From Campylobacterota bacterium (lineage in GTDB: Bacteria; Campylobacterota; Campylobacteria; Campylobacterales; Sulfurimonadaceae): 44,804 nt of DNA. The translations under genes and the position numbers were made by a program. Positions 25,130-35,223 of this stretch are shown piece by piece (positions within the stretch are counted from its first letter, which is position 1; every line of letters begins with the position of its first letter). The stretch is taken from assembly GCA_013607635.1 (NCBI GenBank), contig VCAY01000002.1, positions 1 through 44,804 of the forward strand, read 5' to 3'. The notes below the pieces were generated by a model. It ran no database searches. It was not told the DNA's origin and saw only the letters and a program-made list of their open reading frames with translations.

Positions 25130-26302
25130 CTACTCTCCTTTCGCCGCAGCTACTGCTTTTGCAGCACCATCTGCCAAATCTGTTGCAGCAATAACATTTG
25201 AAATATTTGCATTTTTAAGAATCTCTGCAGCCTCTGGTGCATTTGTACCATCAAGGCGCACGATTACCGGTACATGAACATCTACCATTTTTGTAGCTTC
25301 CAAAATACCGTTTGCGATACGGTCGCACCTTACAATTCCACCAAAAATATTGACAAAAATTGCTTTTACTTTTGGATTTTTTAGAATAATCTCAAAACCT
25401 TTAGCAACCGTCTCAGCATTCGCCTTACCACCAACATCCAAGAAGTTCGCAGGTGTGCCACCCATATAGTTGATTGTATCCATAGTACCCATTGCAAGAC
25501 CTGCACCATTAACCATACAACCAATCTCACCATCAAGTGCTACATAGCTAAGACCATATTGCCCTGCTTCACGCTCATCCGGATCTTCTTCAGAGATATC
25601 TCTCATATCTTCAATATCGGGATGACGTCCAAGTGCAGAATCATCAAATCCCATTTTACCATCAAGCGCTAAGAAATCACCTGCACCGGTTTTAATCAGA
25701 GGGTTGATCTCGATAAGCTCAACATCTTTTTCCATATAGATTTTAAAGAGTTTGCTTGCAAAGTCGATCAATTTTTTCTGCTCGTTTTTATCAGTAATTC
25801 CCAAACCAAAAACAAGTTCACGACCATGGAAACCTTGAAAACCGATCGATGGATCAACCGCAACTTTGATGATCTTCTCAGGTGTCTCTTCAGCAACCTT
25901 TTCAATCTCCATACCACCCTCAGCTGAAGCCATGATCACAGGCATCTCTTTGGCGCGATCTAAAACAATACCAAGATAAAGTTCATCTTTAATGTCTGCA
26001 CCCTCTTCGATATAAACTTTTTGTACAAGTTTACCCTCTGGACCTGTTTGATGGGTTACTAGCTGCATACCGAGAATTTCACTCGCAAGTGTTCTTACTT
26101 CATCAATACTCTTAGCAAGCTTAACACCACCGCCAAGACCACGACCACCGGCATGGATCTGTGCTTTTACAACCCAAATATCACCACCAAGTTCTTCCGC
26201 ATTTCTCACAGCTTCATCAGCTGTATTTGCCATAATACCCCTTGGTGTAGGTACGCCATACTGAGCAAAAATCTGTTTTGCCTGATATTCATGTATATTC
26301 AT
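25130..26302 (-). CDS. sucC: Succinyl-CoA synthetase beta subunit SucC
   Basis: This 390-residue ATP-grasp subunit has MNIHEYQAKQIFAQYGVPTP at the start, the nucleotide loop KAQIHAGGRGLGGGVKLA, EINPLIKT, and the C-terminal GGKANAETVAKGFEI and VNIFGGIVRCD. It binds the nucleotide and succinate. It lies 28 nt after fumC with AAGGAGAAT as ribosome binding site. Confidence 0.96.
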   Translation of the reverse strand: MNIHEYQAKQIFAQYGVPTPRGIMANTADEAVRNAEELGGDIWVVKAQIHAGGRGLGGGVKLAKSIDEVRTLASEILGMQLVTHQTGPEGKLVQKVYIEEGADIKDELYLGIVLDRAKEMPVIMASAEGGMEIEKVAEETPEKIIKVAVDPSIGFQGFHGRELVFGLGITDKNEQKKLIDFASKLFKIYMEKDVELIEINPLIKTGAGDFLALDGKMGFDDSALGRHPDIEDMRDISEEDPDEREAGQYGLSYVALDGEIGCMVNGAGLAMGTMDTINYMGGTPANFLDVGGKANAETVAKGFEIILKNPKVKAIFVNIFGGIVRCDRIANGILEATKMVDVHVPVIVRLDGTNAPEAAEILKNANISNVIAATDLADGAAKAVAAAKGE

Positions 26303-26330
26303 CTATTCTCCTTATTTAAAGTGGAAACTC

Positions 26331-27722
26331 TTACGCCTTTGGCGCAATCATCTCTTCTGGTTTCACATATTCGTCAAACTGCTCTTCAGTTAAAAGACCA
26401 AGCTCTACGGCAGTAGCTTTAAGTGTAGAGTTGTTTTTGTGTGCAGTTTTTGCAATTTTTGCAGCATTTTCATACCCAATGTATGGATTTAGTGCTGTAA
26501 CAAGCATGAGTGAATCGTGTAAATAATGATCTATTTTTGCCTTATTTGGCATAATTCCAACAGCAGCGTTATCATTAAATGAGACAATTGAATCGCTTAA
26601 AAGTCTTACAGATTGCAAGAAGTTGTAAGCAATAACCGGTTTAAAAACATTAAGCTCAAAGTTCCCCTGCGATGCAGCAAAACCGATAGATGCATCATTA
26701 CCCATCACCTGACAAGCTACCATTGTTACCGCTTCTGACTGTGTAGGATTTACTTTCCCTGGCATAATCGAGCTTCCCGGTTCATTTTCAGGAATTGAGA
26801 TCTCACCAAAACCACATCTAGGACCTGAAGCAAGCCATCTTACATCGTTAGCAATTTTCATCATATCAGCAGCAAGTGCTTTGAGTGCACCGTGAGCATA
26901 AACAAGTGCATCGTGAGAAGTCAAGGCATGAAACTTGTTTGGAGCTGTAACAAACTGATACCCTGTTAATTCTGTAAGTTTTGCCGCTACTCTCTCACCG
27001 AGTTCTGGATGAGAATTGAGCCCTGTTCCAACAGCAGTACCACCAAGAGCAAGTTCACGCACCGCTTCAAGAGAGTCTTTTGCCATTTTTTCACTTTTTG
27101 CAAGCATCTCTACCCAGCCACTAATCTCTTGACCAAGTGTTAGTGGCGTCGCATCTTGAAGGTGTGTACGTCCAATCTTAACAATACTAGCAAACGCTTC
27201 ACTTTTGGCCTGCAGTGTTGCTTTAAGTTTTGCGATCGCCGGAAGCAGCCTCTCTTCTACAGCAATAACGGCCGCTACATGTAATGCTGTCGGGTATGTA
27301 TCGTTGGAAGATTGTGACTTGTTAACATCATCGTTTGGATGTACAAGTTTCTCTTTTCTGAAATCTCCACCCAAAATCTCTGTTGCACGATTTGCAAGCA
27401 CTTCGTTGTTATTCATGTTTGACTGTGTACCCGAACCTGTCTGCCAAACAACTAATGGATAGTTTCCATCGAGTTTTCCTGCTAGCATCTCATCGGCTGC
27501 TTGAGCGATTGCATCTGCTTTTTTAGCATCAAGTTTACCAAGGTCTTTATTGACAAGTGCTACCGCTTTTTTAAGGTAAGAGAATGCTCTTGTGATCTCA
27601 TAAGGCATAGTCTCTTCACCGATTTTGAAGTTTTGGATACTTCTTTGGGTTTGAGCAGCCCAATATGCGTCATAAGGAACTTCCATCTCACCCATTGTGT
27701 CTTTTTCAATACGAGTCTTCAT
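26331..27722 (-). CDS. fumC: Fumarate hydratase class II FumC
   Basis: This 463-residue oxygen-stable, iron-free fumarase has the superfamily signature [15 protein letters not shown] near residue 317, [14 protein letters not shown] near 95 and [19 protein letters not shown] near 185. It interconverts malate and fumarate. Four-residue spacing to mdh (3 nt) suggests tight coupling. Campylobacter uses FumC as well, whereas many reverse-TCA bacteria have class I. Confidence 0.95.
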   Translation of the reverse strand: MKTRIEKDTMGEMEVPYDAYWAAQTQRSIQNFKIGEETMPYEITRAFSYLKKAVALVNKDLGKLDAKKADAIAQAADEMLAGKLDGNYPLVVWQTGSGTQSNMNNNEVLANRATEILGGDFRKEKLVHPNDDVNKSQSSNDTYPTALHVAAVIAVEERLLPAIAKLKATLQAKSEAFASIVKIGRTHLQDATPLTLGQEISGWVEMLAKSEKMAKDSLEAVRELALGGTAVGTGLNSHPELGERVAAKLTELTGYQFVTAPNKFHALTSHDALVYAHGALKALAADMMKIANDVRWLASGPRCGFGEISIPENEPGSSIMPGKVNPTQSEAVTMVACQVMGNDASIGFAASQGNFELNVFKPVIAYNFLQSVRLLSDSIVSFNDNAAVGIMPNKAKIDHYLHDSLMLVTALNPYIGYENAAKIAKTAHKNNSTLKATAVELGLLTEEQFDEYVKPEEMIAPKA

Positions 27723-27725
27723 CAG

Positions 27726-28682
27726 TTATTTTCCTTCAAAAAAGTTATTTTTATTTAAAGTGTCGATGAGTGTTTGTACAGAGTCACAAGATTTTTTAAA
27801 CATCTCCTTCTCTTTGTCATCAAGTGTTACCTCAATAATCTTCTCAGCACCCTTGGCACCAAGCATAACAGGAACACCCGATACAACATCACTGTAACCA
27901 TACTCACCATCAAGGTAAACAGCACATGGGTGGATCTGCTTTGTATCTTTAAGTATTGCTTCTACCATAATAGCTGTAGATTTTGCAGGTGCATAGTATG
28001 CCGAACCTGTTTTGAGGTATCCTACAATCTCTGCACCACCGTGACGTGTTCTATCAACAATCTCATCAATCTCAGCAGCTGAAAGGACATCTGAAAGTGG
28101 AACACCTGCAACCGTAGAATATCTTGGAAGTGGCACCATATCATCACCATGACCACCCATCACTGAAGCGCGGATTTGACCGCCACCATATCCAAGTTTT
28201 TCTTGAATAAATGATGCCATTCTTGAGCTGTCAAGTATTCCAGCCATACCGATCACACGACTTCGATCAAAACCGCTCTCTTTGAGTGCAACGTAAGTCA
28301 TCGCATCAAGTGGATTGGAAACCATGATAACAACAGCATTTGGAGAGTATTTTGCAATTCCTTTAATAACATCTTTTGTAATATTGGCATTGGTCATTAA
28401 AAGATCGTCGCGGCTCATCCCTGGAAGTCTTGGGCTTCCTGCAGTTACCACAACAACATCACAATCGACAAGATCAGATATATCCTCGGCAACACTTACA
28501 ACTGTATGACTTCTTACAGCAGCAGCCGCTTGAGACATATCGAGCGCTTTTCCTTTGGCTACATCTATTTTATTGTCACGCAAAATAATCTTGTGACACG
28601 ATCCAAGCATTGCAAGAGAGTAAGCGACTGTTGCTCCAACATTACCAGCACCTACGATCCCTACGCGTTTTCCTTGATTCAT
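27726..28682 (-). CDS. mdh: Malate dehydrogenase (LDH-like)
   Basis: This 318-residue enzyme opens with the NAD fold [17 protein letters not shown]. It has [21 protein letters not shown] (substrate loop with Arg), [13 protein letters not shown] and the catalytic [18 protein letters not shown] (His near residue 178). It belongs to the LDH-like malate dehydrogenase group. It interconverts oxaloacetate and malate. AAGGAG precedes the ATG. It is the first gene after a 190-nt gap and so probably has its own promoter. Confidence 0.95.
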   Translation of the reverse strand: MNQGKRVGIVGAGNVGATVAYSLAMLGSCHKIILRDNKIDVAKGKALDMSQAAAAVRSHTVVSVAEDISDLVDCDVVVVTAGSPRLPGMSRDDLLMTNANITKDVIKGIAKYSPNAVVIMVSNPLDAMTYVALKESGFDRSRVIGMAGILDSSRMASFIQEKLGYGGGQIRASVMGGHGDDMVPLPRYSTVAGVPLSDVLSAAEIDEIVDRTRHGGAEIVGYLKTGSAYYAPAKSTAIMVEAILKDTKQIHPCAVYLDGEYGYSDVVSGVPVMLGAKGAEKIIEVTLDDKEKEMFKKSCDSVQTLIDTLNKNNFFEGK

Positions 28683-28735
28683 TCATGCTCCTTGATATTA
28701 ATTACTATGATACCTGCTCAGATACACTTAAACAC

Positions 28736-28751
28736 TGTGTGCGAACACACA
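28736..28751. promoter_or_regulatory. Inverted repeat upstream of mdh
   Basis: TGTGTG-CGAA-CACACA is perfect, with a tetraloop-like CGAA; it lies 54 nt before the mdh ATG. A minus-strand -10-like TATCAT at about 28708-28713 follows it, so it could be an operator or a leader hairpin. Confidence 0.35.
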
Positions 28752-28838
28752 ACACCTAAGGATACTACGGCTCATATTAAGGTGAGGTTATTTTTCACCT
28801 TTTCTCTAAAACAATTGCGCTGTTACAGAGAAAAAGTG

Positions 28839-28867
28839 AAAAACAGATGCAAAACACATCTGTTTTT
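28839..28867 (-). terminator. Terminator behind icd
   Basis: An 11-bp perfect stem (28839-28849 with 28857-28867) is followed by T-runs on the minus strand (TTTTTCACTTTTTC). It lies 6 nt past the isocitrate dehydrogenase stop and separates it from mdh. Confidence 0.88.
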
Positions 28868-28872
28868 CGAGA

Positions 28873-31047
28873 TTATATAGCGTCGATAATTGCGTTAAGA
28901 GTTGCAGATGGACGCATAGCTTTTTTGGCTTTTGCATCATCTGGGTGGAAATAACCACCGATATCTTGTGCTTTACCTTCAACAGCTAAAAGCTCAGAGA
29001 TAATCTGATCCTCTTTCTCTTTCAGCTCTTTGACTACAGGAGCAAATTTTGCAGCGAGTTCAACATTATCTGAAGCCGCAAGCGCTTCTGCCCAGTACTG
29101 TGCTACATAGAAGTGCGAAGCTTTGTTGTCCGGCTCACCCGCTTTTCTTGATGGTGCTTTATCGTTATCAAGGTAACCTTCATTGGCTTTATCAAGTGCA
29201 GCAACAAGCGCTGCGAGTTTCGGTGTTGAAGCTTTTTGGTTGATTGCGCGTAAAGATTCAGCAAGTGCCAGGAACTCACCAAGAGAATCCCATCTTAGGT
29301 GCCCCTCTTTCAAGAACTGCTCAACATGTTTTGGAGCAGAACCACCGGCACCTGTCTCATAAAGACCACCACCAGCTAATAGAGGAACAACTGAAAGCAT
29401 TTTAGCTGAAGTTCCAAGCTCGATGATTGGATACATATCAGTCAGATAATCACGAAGTACATTTCCTGTGACCGCTATGGTATTTTCACCGCGTCTAATT
29501 CTTTCATTGGTAAATCTTGTAGCTTTGGTAACATCCATGATATGGATCTCAAGACCATCGGTGTTAAACTCTGGAAGATATTTATTCACTTTTTTAATCA
29601 TCTGGGCATCATGTGCACGATTTTCATCTAACCAGAAAACTACCGGAATTTTCTCAATTTGACCACGCTCGCACGCCAAACGGATCCAATCTTTGATTGG
29701 GATATCTTTTGCACGGCTCATTCTCCAAATATCACCTTTTTCACACTCAAAACTCATAAGAACTGTGCCATCTTCAGCAGTAACTGTTACCGTACCCGCT
29801 TCTTCAAGTTCAAAAGTAGTTGGATGTGAACCATATTCTTCAGCTTTTTGTGCCATAAGACCGATATTTTGCATCGTTCCCATAGTTGTCACATCGTATT
29901 GACCATGTTTTACACAATCATTAACCATCTCTTCATAAAATTTACCGTACGATGCGTCAGGAACAATCGCCAATGTTTCAAGTGCAGCACCAGTTCTGTC
30001 CCACTGCTTACCACCTTCACGAACAACAACAGGCATAGAAGCATCAACAATCACATCATTTGGTGCATTGAAGTTAGTCGTACCCTTGTCAGAATCAACC
30101 ATCGCGATTTTTGGAGCATCTGCATCTACAACAGCTTGGAATGCCGCTTTGATCTCAGCCTCTTTTGCGTGCCCGGCGATTTTTTTCTCAAGATCACTCA
30201 TACCGAAGTTAGGGTTTACTCCCACCTCTTTGAAAACATCAGCATATTTTTCAAACACATCTTTAAAGAACACCTCAAAAGCATGACCAAACATGATAGG
30301 GTCACTTACTTTCATCATGGTAGCCTTTAGGTGGATAGACCAGATAAGACCTTTGGCTTTTGCTTCATCAATAGTTTTTTGGATAAACTCTCTTAGTTTT
30401 GCTACAGACATGAATGCACCGTCAAGAATTTCACCGTCAAGTGCATCGATAGTTTTAAGCTCTTTACCATTTAAAGCGATAGTAACTTTTTGTGCTTTAT
30501 CAATCGTTACAGCTTTTTCATTGCCATAAAAGTCACCGTCACCATTCATGTGTGCTACGGCAGCTTGTGAATTTTGGGTAAACGGTTTAAGTCTGTGTGG
30601 ATGTGTTTGCGCATATTTTTTTACCGCTTTTGCAGCACGTCTGTCAGAGTTACCCTCACGAAGAACAGGGTTAACAGCAGAACCAAGACAAACGCTGTAT
30701 TTTGCTTGGATAGCTTTCTCTTCATCATTTGCAGGATTTTCAGGATAATCAGGAATATCATACCCTTGAGACTGGAGTTCCGCGATACAATCTTTAAGCT
30801 GCCCAACTGAAGCAGAAATATTTGGAAGTTTAATAATGTTTGCTTCTGCCTTTTGTACCAATTCACCCAATTTAGAAAGGTTGTCCTCAGCAAGACCCTG
30901 GCTCGCTAAAACTCTACCTGCTAGAGAGATATCGCTCGTTACAACTTCTACACCCGCTTCTTTTGCAAAAGCATTAACAATAGGTAAAAGTGAATATGTT
31001 GCTAAAGCCGGAGCTTCATCAATCTTTGACCATACAATTTTTGACAT
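28873..31047 (-). CDS. icd: Monomeric NADP-dependent isocitrate dehydrogenase
   Basis: This 724-residue protein is of the monomeric IDH type, unrelated in length to the 400-residue dimeric enzyme. Recognisable pieces are GSAVNPVLREGNSDRRAA near residue 125, VAHMNGDGDFYGNEKAVT, HLKATMMKVSDPIMFGH, and GNVLRDYLTDMYPIIELGTSAKML near 550. It interconverts isocitrate and 2-oxoglutarate; in an rTCA organism it runs as carboxylase. GAGGA precedes the ATG. It is monocistronic, ended by its own terminator, though next to mdh and the other cycle genes. Confidence 0.95.
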   Translation of the reverse strand: MSKIVWSKIDEAPALATYSLLPIVNAFAKEAGVEVVTSDISLAGRVLASQGLAEDNLSKLGELVQKAEANIIKLPNISASVGQLKDCIAELQSQGYDIPDYPENPANDEEKAIQAKYSVCLGSAVNPVLREGNSDRRAAKAVKKYAQTHPHRLKPFTQNSQAAVAHMNGDGDFYGNEKAVTIDKAQKVTIALNGKELKTIDALDGEILDGAFMSVAKLREFIQKTIDEAKAKGLIWSIHLKATMMKVSDPIMFGHAFEVFFKDVFEKYADVFKEVGVNPNFGMSDLEKKIAGHAKEAEIKAAFQAVVDADAPKIAMVDSDKGTTNFNAPNDVIVDASMPVVVREGGKQWDRTGAALETLAIVPDASYGKFYEEMVNDCVKHGQYDVTTMGTMQNIGLMAQKAEEYGSHPTTFELEEAGTVTVTAEDGTVLMSFECEKGDIWRMSRAKDIPIKDWIRLACERGQIEKIPVVFWLDENRAHDAQMIKKVNKYLPEFNTDGLEIHIMDVTKATRFTNERIRRGENTIAVTGNVLRDYLTDMYPIIELGTSAKMLSVVPLLAGGGLYETGAGGSAPKHVEQFLKEGHLRWDSLGEFLALAESLRAINQKASTPKLAALVAALDKANEGYLDNDKAPSRKAGEPDNKASHFYVAQYWAEALAASDNVELAAKFAPVVKELKEKEDQIISELLAVEGKAQDIGGYFHPDDAKAKKAMRPSATLNAIIDAI

Positions 31048-31202
31048 ATTGTGTCCTCTTGATAAATTTTAGTATCACGATAACCTTCCATGATAACCTT
31101 CTTTGGTTACGGCTTCATGATTTTTACAAGATTAATCATAACACTAACACGAATAATTTGCCTAACGATCATAAAAACATTTTTCTTATTTTTTAAAATG
31201 TT

Positions 31203-32147
31203 TCATTTTGTAGCATTTCGTATATTCTTTAAATGTGTAGAATAGTTACATGTAAAATCGTGTGTCCCCTTTTTGGATCGCATAAAATAGAGATAGTTAG
31301 TTTTTGCAGGAAATATTGCAGCTCTTATCGCCTCAATGCCGACATTGCAGATGGGAATTTTTGGAACACCCTTGTGTTTATAGGTATTAAACAAAGAAAC
31401 ATCGTTTCTTATACGCTTAGGAGTTACACGCTGATGGGAGTATTTACCATAATTAAGTGTGCCATCCATTTGAAGCTTCATCCCTTTTTTAAGTCGATTA
31501 TAGATCACAGAACTCACCAATAGCATCTCTTTGTTGTTAGCTGACTCTTTTTGAATAATGGAAGCTACCACAAGATAATGAAACCATTTTTTCTCATTGT
31601 AGCTACCAAAGATTTTCATCGAAAGTTGACGCATCTCTTTTTTTGAAACTTCCAGAAGCAATATTATAAGCTCTTTTTCTGTAATTCCAAGGGGGATTTT
31701 ATAGGTATTTGGCACTAACATACCTTCTGGCAAAGGGGAGTATTGCAAAAATTCACCATAAAGCTTCTCGAAATCAAGCCCCGTTTGTGTAGCAACTTCT
31801 TGCAAAAAAACATACGTTGTTTCACCGGGGATAAGCGTGATATCTCTCAAGGCTGCCTTGGCAGTTGTAAGTCTGTATAAAAAGTCTGCTTTTGTTAGAA
31901 GTGTTTGGGAGAGATCTATCCAGCCACTTTGAGGCGAACCAATGAAGCGTAAAACCAAAGAATCAAGTTTACCGACATCATAACCATTTTTTTGCAATTG
32001 TGCTATAATTTGATTAATAGATCCTTGAGGTATAAAGAGCACTTGCGGGGTTTTTATAGGCTTATTTAGGTAGTATATGAAAGATAAAATAATTATCAGC
32101 ACCATATCCAAAATCCACGCAGCGATTGTAAGCTTTTTTCTGTTCAT
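31203..32147 (-). CDS. mltG: Endolytic murein transglycosylase MltG
   Basis: This 314-residue YceG-family protein has one N-terminal span (AAWILDMVLIIILSFIYYL). A LysM-like subdomain follows, and then the YceG core with PEGMLVPNTYKIPLG, the catalytic Glu in ASIIQKESANN near residue 200, VIYNRLKKGMKLQMDGTLNYG and IPICNVGIEAIRAAIFP. It cuts new glycan strands in peptidoglycan and helps set their length. The ATG at 32147 lies 71 nt inside the divergent yhdP-like gene. A later Met at 32105 is a possible alternative start but would cut the membrane segment. Confidence 0.9.
   Translation of the reverse strand: MNRKKLTIAAWILDMVLIIILSFIYYLNKPIKTPQVLFIPQGSINQIIAQLQKNGYDVGKLDSLVLRFIGSPQSGWIDLSQTLLTKADFLYRLTTAKAALRDITLIPGETTYVFLQEVATQTGLDFEKLYGEFLQYSPLPEGMLVPNTYKIPLGITEKELIILLLEVSKKEMRQLSMKIFGSYNEKKWFHYLVVASIIQKESANNKEMLLVSSVIYNRLKKGMKLQMDGTLNYGKYSHQRVTPKRIRNDVSLFNTYKHKGVPKIPICNVGIEAIRAAIFPAKTNYLYFMRSKKGTHDFTCNYSTHLKNIRNATK
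32004..32009 (+). promoter_or_regulatory. Extended -10 promoter of the yhdP-like gene, inside mltG
   Basis: TGCTATAAT is a perfect extended -10, 67 nt before the ATG at 32077. It lies within the mltG coding region on the other strand. Confidence 0.55.
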
Positions 32148-35100
32148 TTTTTTATCTTTAACATCTCTTTTTTATATTCTTCAAGAGGGATTATATATTG
32201 AAGATCTCTCTGTGTCAAATTTTCACTTCAAAAAGCTTGCTATTAAGTTAAACACAAGACTACACGTAACAGCTGCGCAACTTCATGTACAGCCAAATAA
32301 AACAACAACTTCAAGTTCTATTTCACTACAAAAAAAAGCTAAATACCTTTACAGTGCTTTTAAGCTTTTTGAAACACTCAATATAGAACATATTTTTTGG
32401 AATAATTATAAAGGCTCTTTATTTTACAACATGAAAGATGGAGGAGAATTTTCCCTTAACAATCCCCATCTACAGCTACAAGCAACTTTTACAAACCACA
32501 ACTCTTATCTTGCTGTAGCGATAAAAAAACTATCGCTCCCACAACAAAAGATTTTTATAAGCGGGGATGGATATATTGATCTTTTCTCTTTAAATACCCA
32601 TGAAAAAATAGATGTTACAATCAATAATGATGCAAATCTAACGTTTTTTATGCGTTCTACAACGAATAAAATAGACTACACTCTACTTTCTCATAATAAT
32701 ATTGCCGATCCAAAATATATTATCTCTTTGTTTCCTTTGCCTGATGCTGCGAACTATTGGGTTTATGATGCAATCAAGGCAGATTCACTAACCTTAGAAT
32801 CGTTTACCGGAACTGCCAAGATTAACAACCTTGCCGATGCATACAAATCACTACACATAACAGCAAAACTCAACAATCTTACCTACACCTACCATCCAAA
32901 GATCGAAGGGGTTCAAACAGATTATACTGCTTTGGAGTTTAAGGATGGTGTTTTATATATTCGTCCACATAATGGATACTCCTATGGTTTTGCAACAGAT
33001 AAAAGCTGGCTCAAGATAGACTTTTCCAATCTTAAAAAACAGGTTTTAACTCTTTTTTTGGATTTTACTGCCAAACTTAACGATGATATTCTTCACATCT
33101 TAAAAACTTACGGCATCAACCTTCCTCTTTATCAAAAAAGCGGTAAAACAAAATGTGATCTCAAACTAGCAGTCACCTTCCAAACACTCAATGTTAATGT
33201 CCAAGGGAAATTTACCGCTAAACAAGGGACTTTTCACTATCTTGGTCTCGATTTTGATACAAAAGACTTACAGGTTGCATTAAACAATTACAATCTCAAA
33301 ATCAACAATATGTTGATCAGTTACAAGGACATTCTCAAGACCAATGCAACAATGCAGCTAGATACCAAAACATCCAAAGGTTTTATCGACTTCAATATCA
33401 CAAAGCTTCGCCCCAACGATACACTCAAACTACTAAACACACCTTTGCATGTACGCTACAATATAAACCCGAAACATAATACACTTAAAATAAAGCCTAC
33501 AAAATGGCAACAAAACGGCCTTTTTATCTCACTTGATGCAATCGATACGCCACTTGATATCACCAAGTTAATGTTTAGCATTCCTACTACAATGTTTAGT
33601 GTTAAAAATATTGCTAATGGGTATATTACAGGTCAAGTTGATCTGAACAAAACGCACGCACAGTTTAATATCGATCTGCTCAATTTTTCCTATAATAAAA
33701 TTAAAACAGATCAATCAAATACCCAAATACACCTTGCTTATACACCTTCGGATGGCTTAAAGATATCAACAGATAAAGACTTATATCTCAATATTATGGA
33801 TACCGACGTTATTGTTGAAGAGCTTGCATTGACACTTTTTAACAACAGAATCTACACCAATGCCCAACCTAAAATATATCTTGGTAATTTTATGCAAGGC
33901 GAGATGGAATTTAACTACAATCTTGTTTCAAAACGTGCATACATCGATCTCTACAATCTTATCATCAAAAATCCAAGTAATAAAAATACTCTTTATAAAA
34001 AAAAGAAGTTTTCTCTTGAGGCATATTCAAACAACAACAATACCTTTTATCTATCATCTAAAAGAGATAAACTCTCTTTTGAGTTGACGCCGCAACAATG
34101 GAGCTTAATCTTCAAGGATCTTCATAAACTTTATAAAGATTCACCATTACTGCAAATCTATCGCATCAATAACGGAGAATTAAAAATATACAAAAATAAT
34201 ACAAGCAAAAGCATAAGATTTTTAGGCACAATCAACTACCCTTATCAAATCTTGATGAAAAACAATAAAGCGCTGACAAGCTACAAAGTTCATGGCAAAA
34301 TAGATACGAATAAAAATGTGATTGTTCATATTGGTCATGACGTAAAAGCAGTTATCAATGATACAGTCAATATAAAAGCAAAAAATATTGATATATCTTT
34401 GCCTGAAACTATTAGGCTTATCAACGATATAAACAAAGCAACAGTCACAAAAGAAGAGATAACACCACCAACGATCAAAGTAACTACACTCAATTCCAAT
34501 ATTGCCCTTGGCGATGCAAGATATACAAATTCAGACATTACACATATCCAATATGCTAATAAAGTTCTTACAGCACAATTACAACACAAAAGTGGCAAAG
34601 CCGGCTTCAAACTTGAAAAGAACCAATTTCATATTTATGGTCACAACTTCTCCGATACCTTTATGAGTAGTCTTTTTAAATTTACAAAATTTAAAAATGG
34701 ACAACTTGATTTCAATATACAAGGTTCTTTAGAAAACTTTAGTGGTATTATCTTGATTAAAAACACCAAAATGCTTAACTATACTGTTATCAACAACGTA
34801 TTTGCATTTGTTAATACTGTTCCAGCATTACTTACTTTCTCAGTCCCACAGTACAGCAAAAACGGCTTAGATGTCTCCAATGCCTACATGAAGTTTGATT
34901 GCAATAAAAGCCAATACCATATCAGCGATTTGTATGTGGGATCAAAGGAGCTTAAAATCTTAGCAAAAGGGGTTGCAGATACACACAAAGATTCCATCAA
35001 TATGGATATGACCCTTAAAACCAACATTGGCAGCAGTGCCTCAAAAATACCACTCGTTGGTTATATTCTTTTTGATGGACAAACAGTAGTAACAACGCTT

Positions 35101-35223
35101 CATATTACAGGTAAACTTACCAATCCTGAGGTTCAATCACAAATAGCCAAAGAGGTTGTTGTTGCTCCACTAAACATCATCAAAAGAACACTGCAACTTC
35201 CTCTAAAAATCTTTAAAAAGTAG
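32077..35223 (+). CDS. AsmA/YhdP-like large envelope protein
   Basis: This 1048-residue protein has one N-terminal membrane span (IVSFFLFIFLSLTSLFYIL). It is then almost entirely beta-rich with repeated strand patterns, ending in an AsmA-like C-terminal domain (about residues 800-1010; LVGYILFDGQTVVTTLHITG). AsmA/YhdP/TamB proteins form long periplasmic grooves that carry phospholipid to the outer membrane. The size and DUF3971-like C-terminus fit YhdP best. AGGTAG stands before the ATG. It is next to mltG and a Lol permease. The stop abuts that of the convergent lolC/E-like gene with no gap. Confidence 0.8.
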   Translation: MKDKIIISTISKIHAAIVSFFLFIFLSLTSLFYILQEGLYIEDLSVSNFHFKKLAIKLNTRLHVTAAQLHVQPNKTTTSSSISLQKKAKYLYSAFKLFETLNIEHIFWNNYKGSLFYNMKDGGEFSLNNPHLQLQATFTNHNSYLAVAIKKLSLPQQKIFISGDGYIDLFSLNTHEKIDVTINNDANLTFFMRSTTNKIDYTLLSHNNIADPKYIISLFPLPDAANYWVYDAIKADSLTLESFTGTAKINNLADAYKSLHITAKLNNLTYTYHPKIEGVQTDYTALEFKDGVLYIRPHNGYSYGFATDKSWLKIDFSNLKKQVLTLFLDFTAKLNDDILHILKTYGINLPLYQKSGKTKCDLKLAVTFQTLNVNVQGKFTAKQGTFHYLGLDFDTKDLQVALNNYNLKINNMLISYKDILKTNATMQLDTKTSKGFIDFNITKLRPNDTLKLLNTPLHVRYNINPKHNTLKIKPTKWQQNGLFISLDAIDTPLDITKLMFSIPTTMFSVKNIANGYITGQVDLNKTHAQFNIDLLNFSYNKIKTDQSNTQIHLAYTPSDGLKISTDKDLYLNIMDTDVIVEELALTLFNNRIYTNAQPKIYLGNFMQGEMEFNYNLVSKRAYIDLYNLIIKNPSNKNTLYKKKKFSLEAYSNNNNTFYLSSKRDKLSFELTPQQWSLIFKDLHKLYKDSPLLQIYRINNGELKIYKNNTSKSIRFLGTINYPYQILMKNNKALTSYKVHGKIDTNKNVIVHIGHDVKAVINDTVNIKAKNIDISLPETIRLINDINKATVTKEEITPPTIKVTTLNSNIALGDARYTNSDITHIQYANKVLTAQLQHKSGKAGFKLEKNQFHIYGHNFSDTFMSSLFKFTKFKNGQLDFNIQGSLENFSGIILIKNTKMLNYTVINNVFAFVNTVPALLTFSVPQYSKNGLDVSNAYMKFDCNKSQYHISDLYVGSKELKILAKGVADTHKDSINMDMTLKTNIGSSASKIPLVGYILFDGQTVVTTLHITGKLTNPEVQSQIAKEVVVAPLNIIKRTLQLPLKIFKK
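32190..32218 (-). promoter_or_regulatory. Consensus sigma-70 promoter of mltG, inside the yhdP-like gene
   Basis: On the minus strand TTGACA (32213-32218) and TATAAT (32190-32195) are separated by exactly 17 bp. Both hexamers are perfect matches. The start would be near 32183, 36 nt before the mltG ATG. The element lies within codons 38-48 of the divergent gene. Confidence 0.75.
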
